A stretch of DNA of 13,810 bases. Origin: Brevibacterium sp. UMB1308A (GTDB lineage Bacteria; Actinomycetota; Actinomycetes; Actinomycetales; Brevibacteriaceae). The translations under genes were made by a program, and so were the position numbers. Where the stretch lies: NCBI RefSeq assembly GCF_030230605.1, contig NZ_JASPDO010000038.1:1-13810 (forward strand). The letters are read 5' to 3'. The notes beneath the pieces were generated by a model. The model ran no database searches, was not told the origin of the DNA, and worked only from the letters and a program-made list of their open reading frames with translations. Shown here piece after piece: positions 1 through 7,063 of this stretch (positions are counted from its first letter, which is position 1; every line of letters starts with the position of its first letter).

Positions 1-25
1 ACGATGTCCCGAGACTTCACAACGC
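1..25. repeat. Insertion-sequence-like motif abutting tRNA-Ser
   Basis: Bases 1-25 match 13241-13265 in the same orientation with 23 of 25 identities; the shared part includes CGAGACTTCACAACGC. Read on the minus strand it follows directly from the tRNA-Ser 3' end and contains TGTGAAGTCTCGGGACATCGT. From memory this resembles the subterminal motifs of IS481-family elements in actinobacteria; no transposase is visible. It may be the inner end of an element lying left of the window, or a dispersed relic. Confidence 0.5.
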
Positions 26-113
26 GGAGTCGGTGGGATTTGTACCCACGGTCCCCAATTCAAGGGACTCCACCTTAGCAGGGTGGTGCTTTCGGCCGCT
101 CAGCCACGACTCC
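25..113 (-). tRNA. tRNA-Ser (anticodon GCT)
   Basis: On the minus strand this folds into a class II tRNA of 89 nt including the discriminator. The acceptor arms GGAGTCG (113-107) and CGACTCC (32-26) pair fully, with discriminator G at 25. The D-stem is GCT/AGC with a G18-G19 pair in its loop. The anticodon stem CCACC/GGTGG encloses loop CTGCTAA, with anticodon GCT at 79-77, so it reads AGC and AGT codons. The long variable arm pairs GTCCC with GGGAC. The T-stem GTGGG/CCCAC encloses TACAAAT, so position 55 is A instead of the near-universal U. CCA is not encoded (CGT follows). The type and anticodon are certain. Confidence 0.95.
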
Positions 114-164
114 AACTGTTTTCACGCCCGTCAACTCAAGGCCAAAAAGCGCGTAACCACATAA

Positions 165-193
165 AGGTTACCCAAGGGCTCGGCTTCGAGCAA
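165..193 (-). promoter_or_regulatory. Candidate promoter of tRNA-Ser
   Basis: On the minus strand TTGCTC (193-188) is followed after 17 bases by TAACCT (170-165), about 50 bases before the tRNA. The -10 overlaps an inverted repeat, GTAACC at 153-158 and GGTTAC at 166-171. The rest of 114-384 shows no gene that I can support. Confidence 0.3.
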
Positions 194-317
194 AATGCGA
201 GGCAGCCACACCGCCTGAACCAGGCTCGACTGTCACCTTCGCCCGGTACCCACAGCCACAAAGTGAACACCATGCATCTATACGGAACACGTTCATACAG
301 TTTGCAGTAAAAGAGAC

Positions 318-323
318 TAAAAT
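318..323 (+). promoter_or_regulatory. Candidate -10 of the LCP operon
   Basis: TAAAAT lies in an AT-rich stretch 62 bases before the chosen GTG start. No -35 element is convincing: the best is a weak TACAGT-like stretch about 17 bases upstream. A second AT-rich hexamer, TTAAAT at 344-349, is an alternative. Confidence 0.25.
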
Positions 324-384
324 ACTCGTGGACTCAATGAGCCTTAAATAATTTGAGTTGTGTTTTGTCAACCGAGGAGTACGT

Positions 385-2403
385 GTGGCGCAGACAGGCG
401 AGGAACAACCTCAATCGGGTACACCTAAACCCGTCAAGCAGTTCCGCGCTTCGTCACGGCCCAGCTTTCGGGGACAACACTCCACCTCAGAAAACCAGAA
501 CTCAGCCGGTCAGCGCTCAGAGGTACGCGCGGATCACAGTTCAGCGTCTAACAGCAACGGCTCTGCACCCCAGTTCCGCACCCGCCGCGAACGGCTGGCC
601 AACGAAAACCGCCACCCAGCCCAAACTCCTCCCGCACCGCAAACTCCCCCCGCCCAAACACCAAGCGTCTCGCCTGCACCGGCAAAACCGTCAGCCCCGG
701 CAACTCCCGCTCAAACACCGCCCCACACTCCCAACCAACCTGAACCCCCAGCTTCACGCAATCGACCTGAGTCGGTGAGTGCAAGTGATCACGTCAACGC
801 GGAGCCACCACGGCATGCAAATAATTCACGCGTAAACCTCGCCAATTTGCGGACCCGCAAACCCACGGACGGCGAGCGCCACACAAAACAGCGTTATGAC
901 GCGTTCCCTAAAGTGGTGGGCTGGACAAGCTTGGGCACCCTGTTGCCCGGTTTAGCAATAGTGAGAAAAGACCGCTCCAGTAAATTGGGCTGGTTCCTGC
1001 TCATCGGGTTCTGCGCCGGCATTCTTATCACGGGAATCATGACCCTGGCGCTCGGACCAATCCGCGTGATCGCCCGCGTCATCTCCAGCCCCACCATTTT
1101 GAACATCCTCGCGTTCATGCTGCTGGCAGGGCTGATCATTTGGGTGCTCGTCATCATCCGGTCCTACATCGTCAGCTCCCGCGGTGCCACAATGTCGAAC
1201 CAGCAGCGCGTCCTGTCAGGCGTGCTTGTGGTCTCACTCATGCTGATCGTCGCGATCCCCCTGGGCATCGGTGGAGCCTACTCAAAAGTCTCCAGCAACA
1301 CGGTCTCAAAGATCTTCGGTCCAGACGGCGCACCCGGAGGCACGGGCAAGGAACAAGTATGGGCTGACAAACCCCGCATCAATGTGTTCCTCATTGGACG
1401 TGACAACGGCGAGAACCGCACAGGAACACGCCCTGACACCATGTTGGTCGCCTCGATCGACACCCGCAACGGCAAGAGCACACTCATTTCCGTGCCCCGT
1501 AACCTCACGTACCCCATCTTCCCGGAAGACTCGAAACTCGCCCAGGCGTTCCCTGACGGGTTCAACGCATACGGCGAAGAAAGCCTCATCAACTCAGTGT
1601 GGTCGTGGGCCGAGGACAACCCAGAGTCCGTAGGTGATGCACACGGCCTGGAAACCGGCATGTGGGCAACCATGCAGGCAGTTGAGGGCTCTCTAGACAT
1701 CAAGCTTGACTACTGGGCGTCGGTTGACATGCAAGGTTTCCGGGACCTAGTGAATGCAATGGGCGGGGTCAAGATTGACGTCGAGCGCCCCATTCCCATG
1801 GGTGGTGGTCAAAACCAGCACACAGGAGCGAAGAACCGAATCTTCGGTTGGATCGACCCCGGTGAACAAAAACTCAGCGGGCTACAGGCTTTGTGGTACG
1901 TGCGGTCACGTGACGGGTCAGACAACTACGACCGTATGTGTCGCCAGCAGCGGATGCTCAAAACCACTTTGGAGCAGGTCAACCCATCAGAACTGGCGTT
2001 GAAGTTCCCCCAACTGGCGAACTCCTCAACAAAGAATGTCGCAACGGACATCAACCAGAAGGAACTGGGTGGTTTCGTTGAGTTGGCGTGGGAAATGAAG
2101 AACACCAAGATCAAGTCCGCGCAGATCAACAACGAAGTCACGCCTACGTATCGCCCGGATTACGACGAACTTCACAAGTGGGTCAAGGACCAGATCGACC
2201 CGCAGAAGCCCAGTCAGAAAGAAGAATCCAAGGACAAAGGCAAGGACGAAGAGGAACCTCAGCCCACTGAGGAACCCACAGAAGAAACGGGTGCCCCAGC
2301 GCCTGGTATCGAAGATGACGAGGGCAAGTGCTACCCCTCTGGTTACACCCCCGGTGACCCATGGCCCGGCTACCCTGGGCCAGGTAACCACGGAGACCAC
2401 TGA
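385..2403 (+). CDS. LytR-CpsA-Psr (LCP) family cell-wall polymer transferase
   Basis: Predicted 672-residue membrane protein of the LCP family. These enzymes move polyprenyl-phosphate-linked glycopolymers onto peptidoglycan outside the cell. I start at GTG 385 because GAGGAG (374-379) sits five bases upstream; a TTG at 358 is in frame but lacks such a site. From this start, residues 1-165 are Pro/Gln/Ser-rich and probably disordered and cytoplasmic. Hydrophobic segments lie near 180-193, 203-225, 237-261 and 277-299. The LCP catalytic domain spans about 330-525, with TGTRPDTMLV (Arg349, Asp351), SVPRN (Arg372), DYWASVDM and WYVRSRDGSDNYDR (Arg507, Arg509), all family signatures for pyrophosphate and metal binding. 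The tail (about 600-672) is Lys/Glu-rich, then Pro/Gly-rich. The stop overlaps the next start (TGATG), so the two are probably translationally coupled. The polymer transferred cannot be read from sequence. Confidence 0.93.
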   Translation: MAQTGEEQPQSGTPKPVKQFRASSRPSFRGQHSTSENQNSAGQRSEVRADHSSASNSNGSAPQFRTRRERLANENRHPAQTPPAPQTPPAQTPSVSPAPAKPSAPATPAQTPPHTPNQPEPPASRNRPESVSASDHVNAEPPRHANNSRVNLANLRTRKPTDGERHTKQRYDAFPKVVGWTSLGTLLPGLAIVRKDRSSKLGWFLLIGFCAGILITGIMTLALGPIRVIARVISSPTILNILAFMLLAGLIIWVLVIIRSYIVSSRGATMSNQQRVLSGVLVVSLMLIVAIPLGIGGAYSKVSSNTVSKIFGPDGAPGGTGKEQVWADKPRINVFLIGRDNGENRTGTRPDTMLVASIDTRNGKSTLISVPRNLTYPIFPEDSKLAQAFPDGFNAYGEESLINSVWSWAEDNPESVGDAHGLETGMWATMQAVEGSLDIKLDYWASVDMQGFRDLVNAMGGVKIDVERPIPMGGGQNQHTGAKNRIFGWIDPGEQKLSGLQALWYVRSRDGSDNYDRMCRQQRMLKTTLEQVNPSELALKFPQLANSSTKNVATDINQKELGGFVELAWEMKNTKIKSAQINNEVTPTYRPDYDELHKWVKDQIDPQKPSQKEESKDKGKDEEEPQPTEEPTEETGAPAPGIEDDEGKCYPSGYTPGDPWPGYPGPGNHGDH

Positions 2404-4346
2404 TGGCGCATCTCAGTGTCGCTGTCATTGGTGCCGGCCCACGCGGTCTGTCCGTGTGCGAACGTTTAACCGCCCTGGCACCGGAGTATAAGCACCCGGT
2501 CACTATCCACGTGATCGACCCGTATGCGCCGGGCCCGGGCCGCGTGTGGGACACTGAGCAGTCCCCTGAACTGCTCATGAACACCACCATCAGTGAGCAA
2601 ACGATTTTCCCTGACGGTTCGTGCGATATCTCCCCTACGAACACCGGCCCGTCCATGCGCGACTGGTACCTAGCTACTGACGGCACAGAAGACCCTGACA
2701 CCACGTTCTGTTCGCGCACCCTGTACGGCGAATATCTGTCTGATGCGTTTGCCCGCGTCCGCGAAAACGCGACGGAAAACGTCACAATCGAAGTCCACCG
2801 TGCCCAGGCTTTGCGTATCGCTGACCCCGGTTCCCCTGTTGAGCTGTCCCAGATCGTGCGCTTGTCCGATGACACCTCGGTCACGGTCGATGCCGTTGTG
2901 TTGTGTGTGGGCCACATTCCGTCCCGTCTCACTGACGAGCGCATCCAGTTAGACCGCTACGCCACTGCCAACGGCCTGAACTACTGCCCGCCGTCGCTCC
3001 CGGCGGAAACCCCTGTCGACCGGGTTGCTGCAGGTGAGACCGTCATTTTCCGTGGCTTTGGGCTCAACTATTTTGACTTACAGGCGTTGTTGACCCACGG
3101 CCGAGGTGGCACCTTCGTCCCGCGCACCCCTTCCCCTGACCGTGGTGGTAAGTGCGAGCCCTGGGAGTTGGAATATGTTCCCAGCGGCAAGGAGCCTGTT
3201 CTTGCGCCCAGTTCACGGCGGGGTATTCCGTACCGGTGCAAGCCGGTGACGCCTGATCACCCCATGGAGCCGTACGCTTTGCGGTTTTTCACTGAAGACA
3301 ACGTCACCACATTGTCCAGCGGGAAGCTTCTGCACTTCGATGATCAGTTGTGGCCGTTGATTCTCACGGATCTGCGGTATGCGTGGTACGCAGCCCTGTA
3401 CCGCAGCCAGCCGGAACTGTTTTTGCGTGACCCGGCCCCGTTGAAGGAGGCGTTGACCGAGGCGGTCGACCGGCACCTTGCCCGGCGCTCGGGTGCGGAG
3501 ACCCAGGGGCGTGTGACGGGGCGTGAGACCCATGAGGCTCCTGCACTACACGAAGTCCTCGATTCGGTGGTTCCACGTGAGCACCAGCTGGATCTGCAAG
3601 CGCTTTTACGTCCTCTTAACGACAAAGAGTTTGAGAGCCGGGACCAGCTGACAGCGTGGATTAACGGCTTCCTCGAACAGGAACTCCGGGACGCGTACGC
3701 GGGGCCGGAGTTGGCTCCGAGCAAAGCAGTTTTTGCTGTTTTGTGGGCTGCGCGCAGCTTCTTGAAGGAACTTGTGGCTGACGGCCGGGTGAGTCCCGCC
3801 AGCTTTGCGACCGAGGTGCGAGGCTGGTTTGAATCTTTTGTTTCCGGCATCTGTGATGGGCCGCCACCACAACGGTTCGCTGAGTTGTTGGCGCTGAGCA
3901 AGGCGGGCCTGGTGACGTATGTTGGCCCGCAGGTGAAAATCGACACCAGTGATGAGGAACCTGCATTCATTGCCTCGACGCCGGCCGTAAAAGGGGACAT
4001 CGTTGCCCACAACCTGATCGATGCAGCTTCGCCCACTAATCACATTCGGTTAGCTGATGACGAGTTGATCACGTCCATGTTGGATCGTGGGCAGCTCACT
4101 GTCGCAACGATCACTAGCGATGAAGGTACCCTGTTGCCCACCTCGGGCCCGTTAGTCGAACCCGCCACGTTGCGCACAGTCGATTCCCGAGGGCGGGTTC
4201 ACCCAAACCGGTACGTCATGTCGATTCAATTGTCGTCGCTACAACTGGGCTTGGCGATCGCAGCAAACCCGGACTCTAATGCTCGGACCCTGCGCGACGC
4301 TCACGGCGTTGCCCGTCGCATTTACGGCCTGGAATCAGAGCGCTAA
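2403..4346 (+). CDS. FAD/NAD(P)-binding protein (NAD_binding_9-like)
   Basis: Predicted soluble flavoprotein of 647 residues. The N-terminus has a Rossmann dinucleotide-binding motif, VAVIGAGPRG (Gly10, Gly12, Gly15), and an acidic end to the second strand (VIDPYAPGPGRVW). Further features of this family are LLMNTT near 58-62, DAVVLCVGH near 163-171 and GETVIFRGFGLNYFDLQ near 211-227. Proteins of this type are commonly annotated only as FAD/NAD(P)-binding (Pfam NAD_binding_9); their substrates are mostly unknown. No signal peptide or membrane segment is visible, so it is probably cytoplasmic. The ATG overlaps the LCP stop by one base, with GGAG about ten bases upstream. This tight coupling suggests a role linked to the envelope, but that is inference. 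Transcription probably ends at the hairpin just downstream. Confidence 0.85.
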   Translation: MAHLSVAVIGAGPRGLSVCERLTALAPEYKHPVTIHVIDPYAPGPGRVWDTEQSPELLMNTTISEQTIFPDGSCDISPTNTGPSMRDWYLATDGTEDPDTTFCSRTLYGEYLSDAFARVRENATENVTIEVHRAQALRIADPGSPVELSQIVRLSDDTSVTVDAVVLCVGHIPSRLTDERIQLDRYATANGLNYCPPSLPAETPVDRVAAGETVIFRGFGLNYFDLQALLTHGRGGTFVPRTPSPDRGGKCEPWELEYVPSGKEPVLAPSSRRGIPYRCKPVTPDHPMEPYALRFFTEDNVTTLSSGKLLHFDDQLWPLILTDLRYAWYAALYRSQPELFLRDPAPLKEALTEAVDRHLARRSGAETQGRVTGRETHEAPALHEVLDSVVPREHQLDLQALLRPLNDKEFESRDQLTAWINGFLEQELRDAYAGPELAPSKAVFAVLWAARSFLKELVADGRVSPASFATEVRGWFESFVSGICDGPPPQRFAELLALSKAGLVTYVGPQVKIDTSDEEPAFIASTPAVKGDIVAHNLIDAASPTNHIRLADDELITSMLDRGQLTVATITSDEGTLLPTSGPLVEPATLRTVDSRGRVHPNRYVMSIQLSSLQLGLAIAANPDSNARTLRDAHGVARRIYGLESER

Positions 4347-4348
4347 GG

Positions 4349-4388
4349 CTGGCGGCCTAGCTACCCCTCTGAGCAACTAGGCCGCCAG
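4349..4388. terminator. 12-bp hairpin between convergent operons
   Basis: CTGGCGGCCTAG (4349-4360) pairs perfectly with CTAGGCCGCCAG (4377-4388) around a 16-base loop. It starts three bases after the flavoprotein stop and lies 42 bases from the yhgE-like stop on the other strand. It has no U-tract on either strand, as is common in actinobacteria. A bidirectional terminator is likely. Confidence 0.75.
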
Positions 4389-4429
4389 TTCAACGTCCAC
4401 GCGACTTCTCCGCGTGATCCACCCGTGGT

Positions 4430-7063
4430 CTACGCGTGGGCGACAGACGCTACGGACTTCACGCTCCGGGCGCGCGCAACCGCAACAACCGATGCGCCAA
4501 CACCTAGCAGGAGCCACAGGAACAGCGTGCCCCATGCCCCACCGGCACCGGGTGTGCCAGTCACAATCGCAACAGCACCCTCGATTCCGTGTGCAGGCGG
4601 CATGAACCCTGCCAGACCGGTGAGCACCTGAGGTGGGGTGGTGAACAAGTGCGCGGCCACGGCCACCACAATCATGACCAGTGAGATCATCTGACCGAAA
4701 GCACCAAACAGTCCCACCAGCGCAAAATTCAACACGGTGAACACGAGGCTGGCAAACAGTGCGAACGCAAACAAGTGAACACCCTTGGAGACCGGAATGT
4801 CCATGACCGGGACTGCCAGCGCAGTAACCAACAACGCCTGAACAGCCGCAACAGCCAAGCCGGGTACCAGACCGCGGAGCATGATCGCTACGCTGCTTCG
4901 GCGTGAGGTCAGCGCTGTCGCTGAGACTGCGCGCACCACCGTGTAGGTGAGGAGCGAGCCAACCCACAGGGCCAAGATCAACATGTGTACAACGGCTTGT
5001 GCCAGCGCTCCGTTCACGAACTTGGTGCTCGAACCGTCGATCGCAGCGGAAACCACAGTGGACAGTTTGTCGCGTTCTGGAGCAGTGTAGCTGGGGATCT
5101 TTTCCTTGCCTTCTTCGATCCCGTCAGCAAACTTGCCGGTTCCATCTGCGAGTTTGTCGGCGCCGTCGGCCAGCTGCCGGGTTCCGGTGCTGAGCTTCTG
5201 AGCCCCGTCGGCGGCTTGCGAAACACCAAAAACGTACTGGCGGAGACCTCGGGACAGTTCGTGTCCACCGTCTGACAGCTTGTCAGCCCCGTCGGAAAGT
5301 TTCACGGCACCGTCCGAAAGCTTTTTGGAGCCGTCGGCGGCTGTTCCGATTCCGTCTACCAGCGGTCCGGTTCCCTTTGCGAGCTTGCTGGTTCCATCCG
5401 CCAGTTTCTGTGAACCGTCGACCAGTTTGTCGCCGTTCTTTGACAGTTTGTTCGCCCCGTCAGACAGGTCACTAGCGCCCTTGCGCAACTGCTTGGAACC
5501 GTCCAGCAGTTGGTCGGTGCCCTTCTTGAACTTATCCAGTTTCTGTTCCAGTTCGTCCAAGTTCTTCCCGACGTCACCCAAGTCGATGTTCTTGTACTTG
5601 TCGAGCGTTTTCTTAATCTCGGTGATGTGTTCGTTGATGCGCTTAGCAGCTTCGTCCAGCGATTCGGAACCGTCAATGATGGACTTACCCGTCGAAGGGT
5701 CCTTCTTGTCGAGCCCGTCAGCTGCGGACTTCAGGCCTTTGACATACCCGTTGACCAGCCCAGACACGTATGCGCTTTCAACCACATCGCATGCTGGGTC
5801 CTTCGTGCCTTCAGGCAGTTTCTGGCAGATCTTGCCACGGATCTGTGCGGCCTGGTCCTGAGTGATAATGCCCAGCTTTGCCGCCTGGTTCAGATTGGTG
5901 ACCTTGCTGGCATCAATCTTTTTCGCCTGAGCGCGCAGTTCCTTTTGGTACTCCGAAAGCCCACTCTTGAGGCTTTCGATACCTTTTTTGAAACGCTCCA
6001 AGTCTTTTTCGTTGTCTGCGATCTTATTGAGCCCATCGGAGTTCTGCAGTTTCCGCAGTTCATCCAGGTCAATTTTTTCAAGTTCAGCCGTGAAGTCGCG
6101 GACCTTAATAACGACGTCATCAATGTTGCCGGTGTACTCGTTGACACCCTTGGACAGTTCGCCGGCTCCGTCAGCAAGTTGGTCCACTCCGCCGGTGTAC
6201 TTTTCAACACCGTCTGACAGGTCCTTTGCACCCTTAGCAAGCTGCTGACTTTGCTTAGGCAGGTCCTTGGTTTTGGTCTTCATTTCGCCGAGGCCGTTAG
6301 ACAGTTGGCTAGCCCCGTCGGAGAGGTCTCCCGCTCCCTTAGACAGCGCCCCGGCACCGTTGGCAAGTTGGGTCGCTCCACTAGTGAGTTTGCCGCCGTT
6401 GGCGTCAAGCTGCCCGAGGCCGTTAGACAGTTGGCCGGCCCCGTCGGCAAGTTCTGAAGTTCCGTGGGACAGTTGCCCCGCACCGTCGTTGAGTTCGCCG
6501 GCCGCGTCACTCATGGTGCGCATTTGGTCCTTCATGTCGTTGAACCCAACGAACACATTGTCAAGGAACTTTTCACTCATGTCCGTGTTGAATTTGGTAC
6601 GCGCAGCATCAATGAGTGCACGTGAAACCACCGCGTTGTTCACGGGAGAGACGTCTGAGGTTTGCACCCGGATCGTCGCTTGCTTGACGTCCATGGGGTC
6701 GTCTTTTGCGGTGGAGAGAACTTCGCGTGAGAAACCTTCGGGGATGGTGACGACAGCGGCATACTTCCCGCTTTCAAGACCTTCTTGGGCGTCCTCGTCA
6801 GTCGATTGCACCCAGCGATAGTTTTCCGTATCCATGTCGACGAGCGCTGCAGAAAGCTGGCGGCCCATGGGGACGCGTTTGCCGTCAATCTCGGTTCCGT
6901 CGTCGTTGTTCACAATCGCTGCGGTGATCTCACCAAAACGGTCGTCGGCTCCACGGGTCGCAAGAACAAAGCCACCCGCGATGAGAACCGGCACAAGGAT
7001 GAGACCAACGAGCGACCACAGGGTTACTCGTTTCCCTGAAAATGCTCTTTCTAGAATTGGCAT
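4430..7063 (-). CDS. YhgE/Pip family membrane protein with LSDG-type repeats
   Basis: Predicted 877-residue membrane protein. One N-terminal membrane segment (about 14-36) leads to an extracytoplasmic domain, and five or six C-terminal segments (about 686-708, 728-753, 762-784, 790-806, 845-863) resemble an ABC-2 permease. This is the YhgE/Pip plan, shared with Lactococcus phage-infection protein Pip and with YueB/EsaA of type VIIb secretion. The outer domain has two blocks of LSDGA/LADGA/LSNGL units (about 188-308 and 515-650), predicted to form a long helical stalk. Between them is a charged segment with only two cysteines (413, 425), which could form a disulfide. ATG 7063 overlaps the preceding TAA (TAATG) and has a strong GGAGGA site, so translation is coupled to the MMPL gene. 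The role is probably export or envelope assembly; the substrate is unknown. Confidence 0.9.
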   Translation of the reverse strand: MPILERAFSGKRVTLWSLVGLILVPVLIAGGFVLATRGADDRFGEITAAIVNNDDGTEIDGKRVPMGRQLSAALVDMDTENYRWVQSTDEDAQEGLESGKYAAVVTIPEGFSREVLSTAKDDPMDVKQATIRVQTSDVSPVNNAVVSRALIDAARTKFNTDMSEKFLDNVFVGFNDMKDQMRTMSDAAGELNDGAGQLSHGTSELADGAGQLSNGLGQLDANGGKLTSGATQLANGAGALSKGAGDLSDGASQLSNGLGEMKTKTKDLPKQSQQLAKGAKDLSDGVEKYTGGVDQLADGAGELSKGVNEYTGNIDDVVIKVRDFTAELEKIDLDELRKLQNSDGLNKIADNEKDLERFKKGIESLKSGLSEYQKELRAQAKKIDASKVTNLNQAAKLGIITQDQAAQIRGKICQKLPEGTKDPACDVVESAYVSGLVNGYVKGLKSAADGLDKKDPSTGKSIIDGSESLDEAAKRINEHITEIKKTLDKYKNIDLGDVGKNLDELEQKLDKFKKGTDQLLDGSKQLRKGASDLSDGANKLSKNGDKLVDGSQKLADGTSKLAKGTGPLVDGIGTAADGSKKLSDGAVKLSDGADKLSDGGHELSRGLRQYVFGVSQAADGAQKLSTGTRQLADGADKLADGTGKFADGIEEGKEKIPSYTAPERDKLSTVVSAAIDGSSTKFVNGALAQAVVHMLILALWVGSLLTYTVVRAVSATALTSRRSSVAIMLRGLVPGLAVAAVQALLVTALAVPVMDIPVSKGVHLFAFALFASLVFTVLNFALVGLFGAFGQMISLVMIVVAVAAHLFTTPPQVLTGLAGFMPPAHGIEGAVAIVTGTPGAGGAWGTLFLWLLLGVGASVVAVARARSVKSVASVAHA
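5114..5521 (-). repeat. Second LSDG repeat block in the yhgE-like gene
   Basis: Codons 515-650 encode successive short units such as LRKGASDLSDGANKL and AVKLSDGADKLSDGG, mostly with 7- or 11-residue spacing. At DNA level this gives many near-copies of GTCGGAAAG and CCGTC on the plus strand. The repetition makes the region prone to slippage and to length variation between strains. Confidence 0.8.
6140..6502 (-). repeat. First LSDG repeat block in the yhgE-like gene
   Basis: Codons 188-308 encode units such as LNDGAGQLSHG, LADGAGQLSNG and LSKGAGDLSDG. They belong to the same repeat family as the second block, but about 200 non-repetitive residues lie between the two. Such Gly-Ala helical repeats are typical of the outer domain of YhgE/Pip proteins. 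Confidence 0.8.

Noticed and set aside
83..371. Short frames overlapping and following the tRNA
   Set aside because: They overlap the tRNA gene or cross the promoter region, lack ribosome sites and show no recognisable protein.
358..384. TTG 358 as the start of the LCP gene
   Set aside because: No Shine-Dalgarno site, whereas GTG 385 has GAGGAG five bases upstream.
5114..6502. Repeats that could suggest a CRISPR array
   Set aside because: The period is a few codons, the units are degenerate and in frame, and no cas gene is present.
5280..6821. Long plus-strand open frames rich in Ser and Pro
   Set aside because: They are antisense shadows of the LSDG repeat codons of the yhgE-like gene and lack any plausible start signal.
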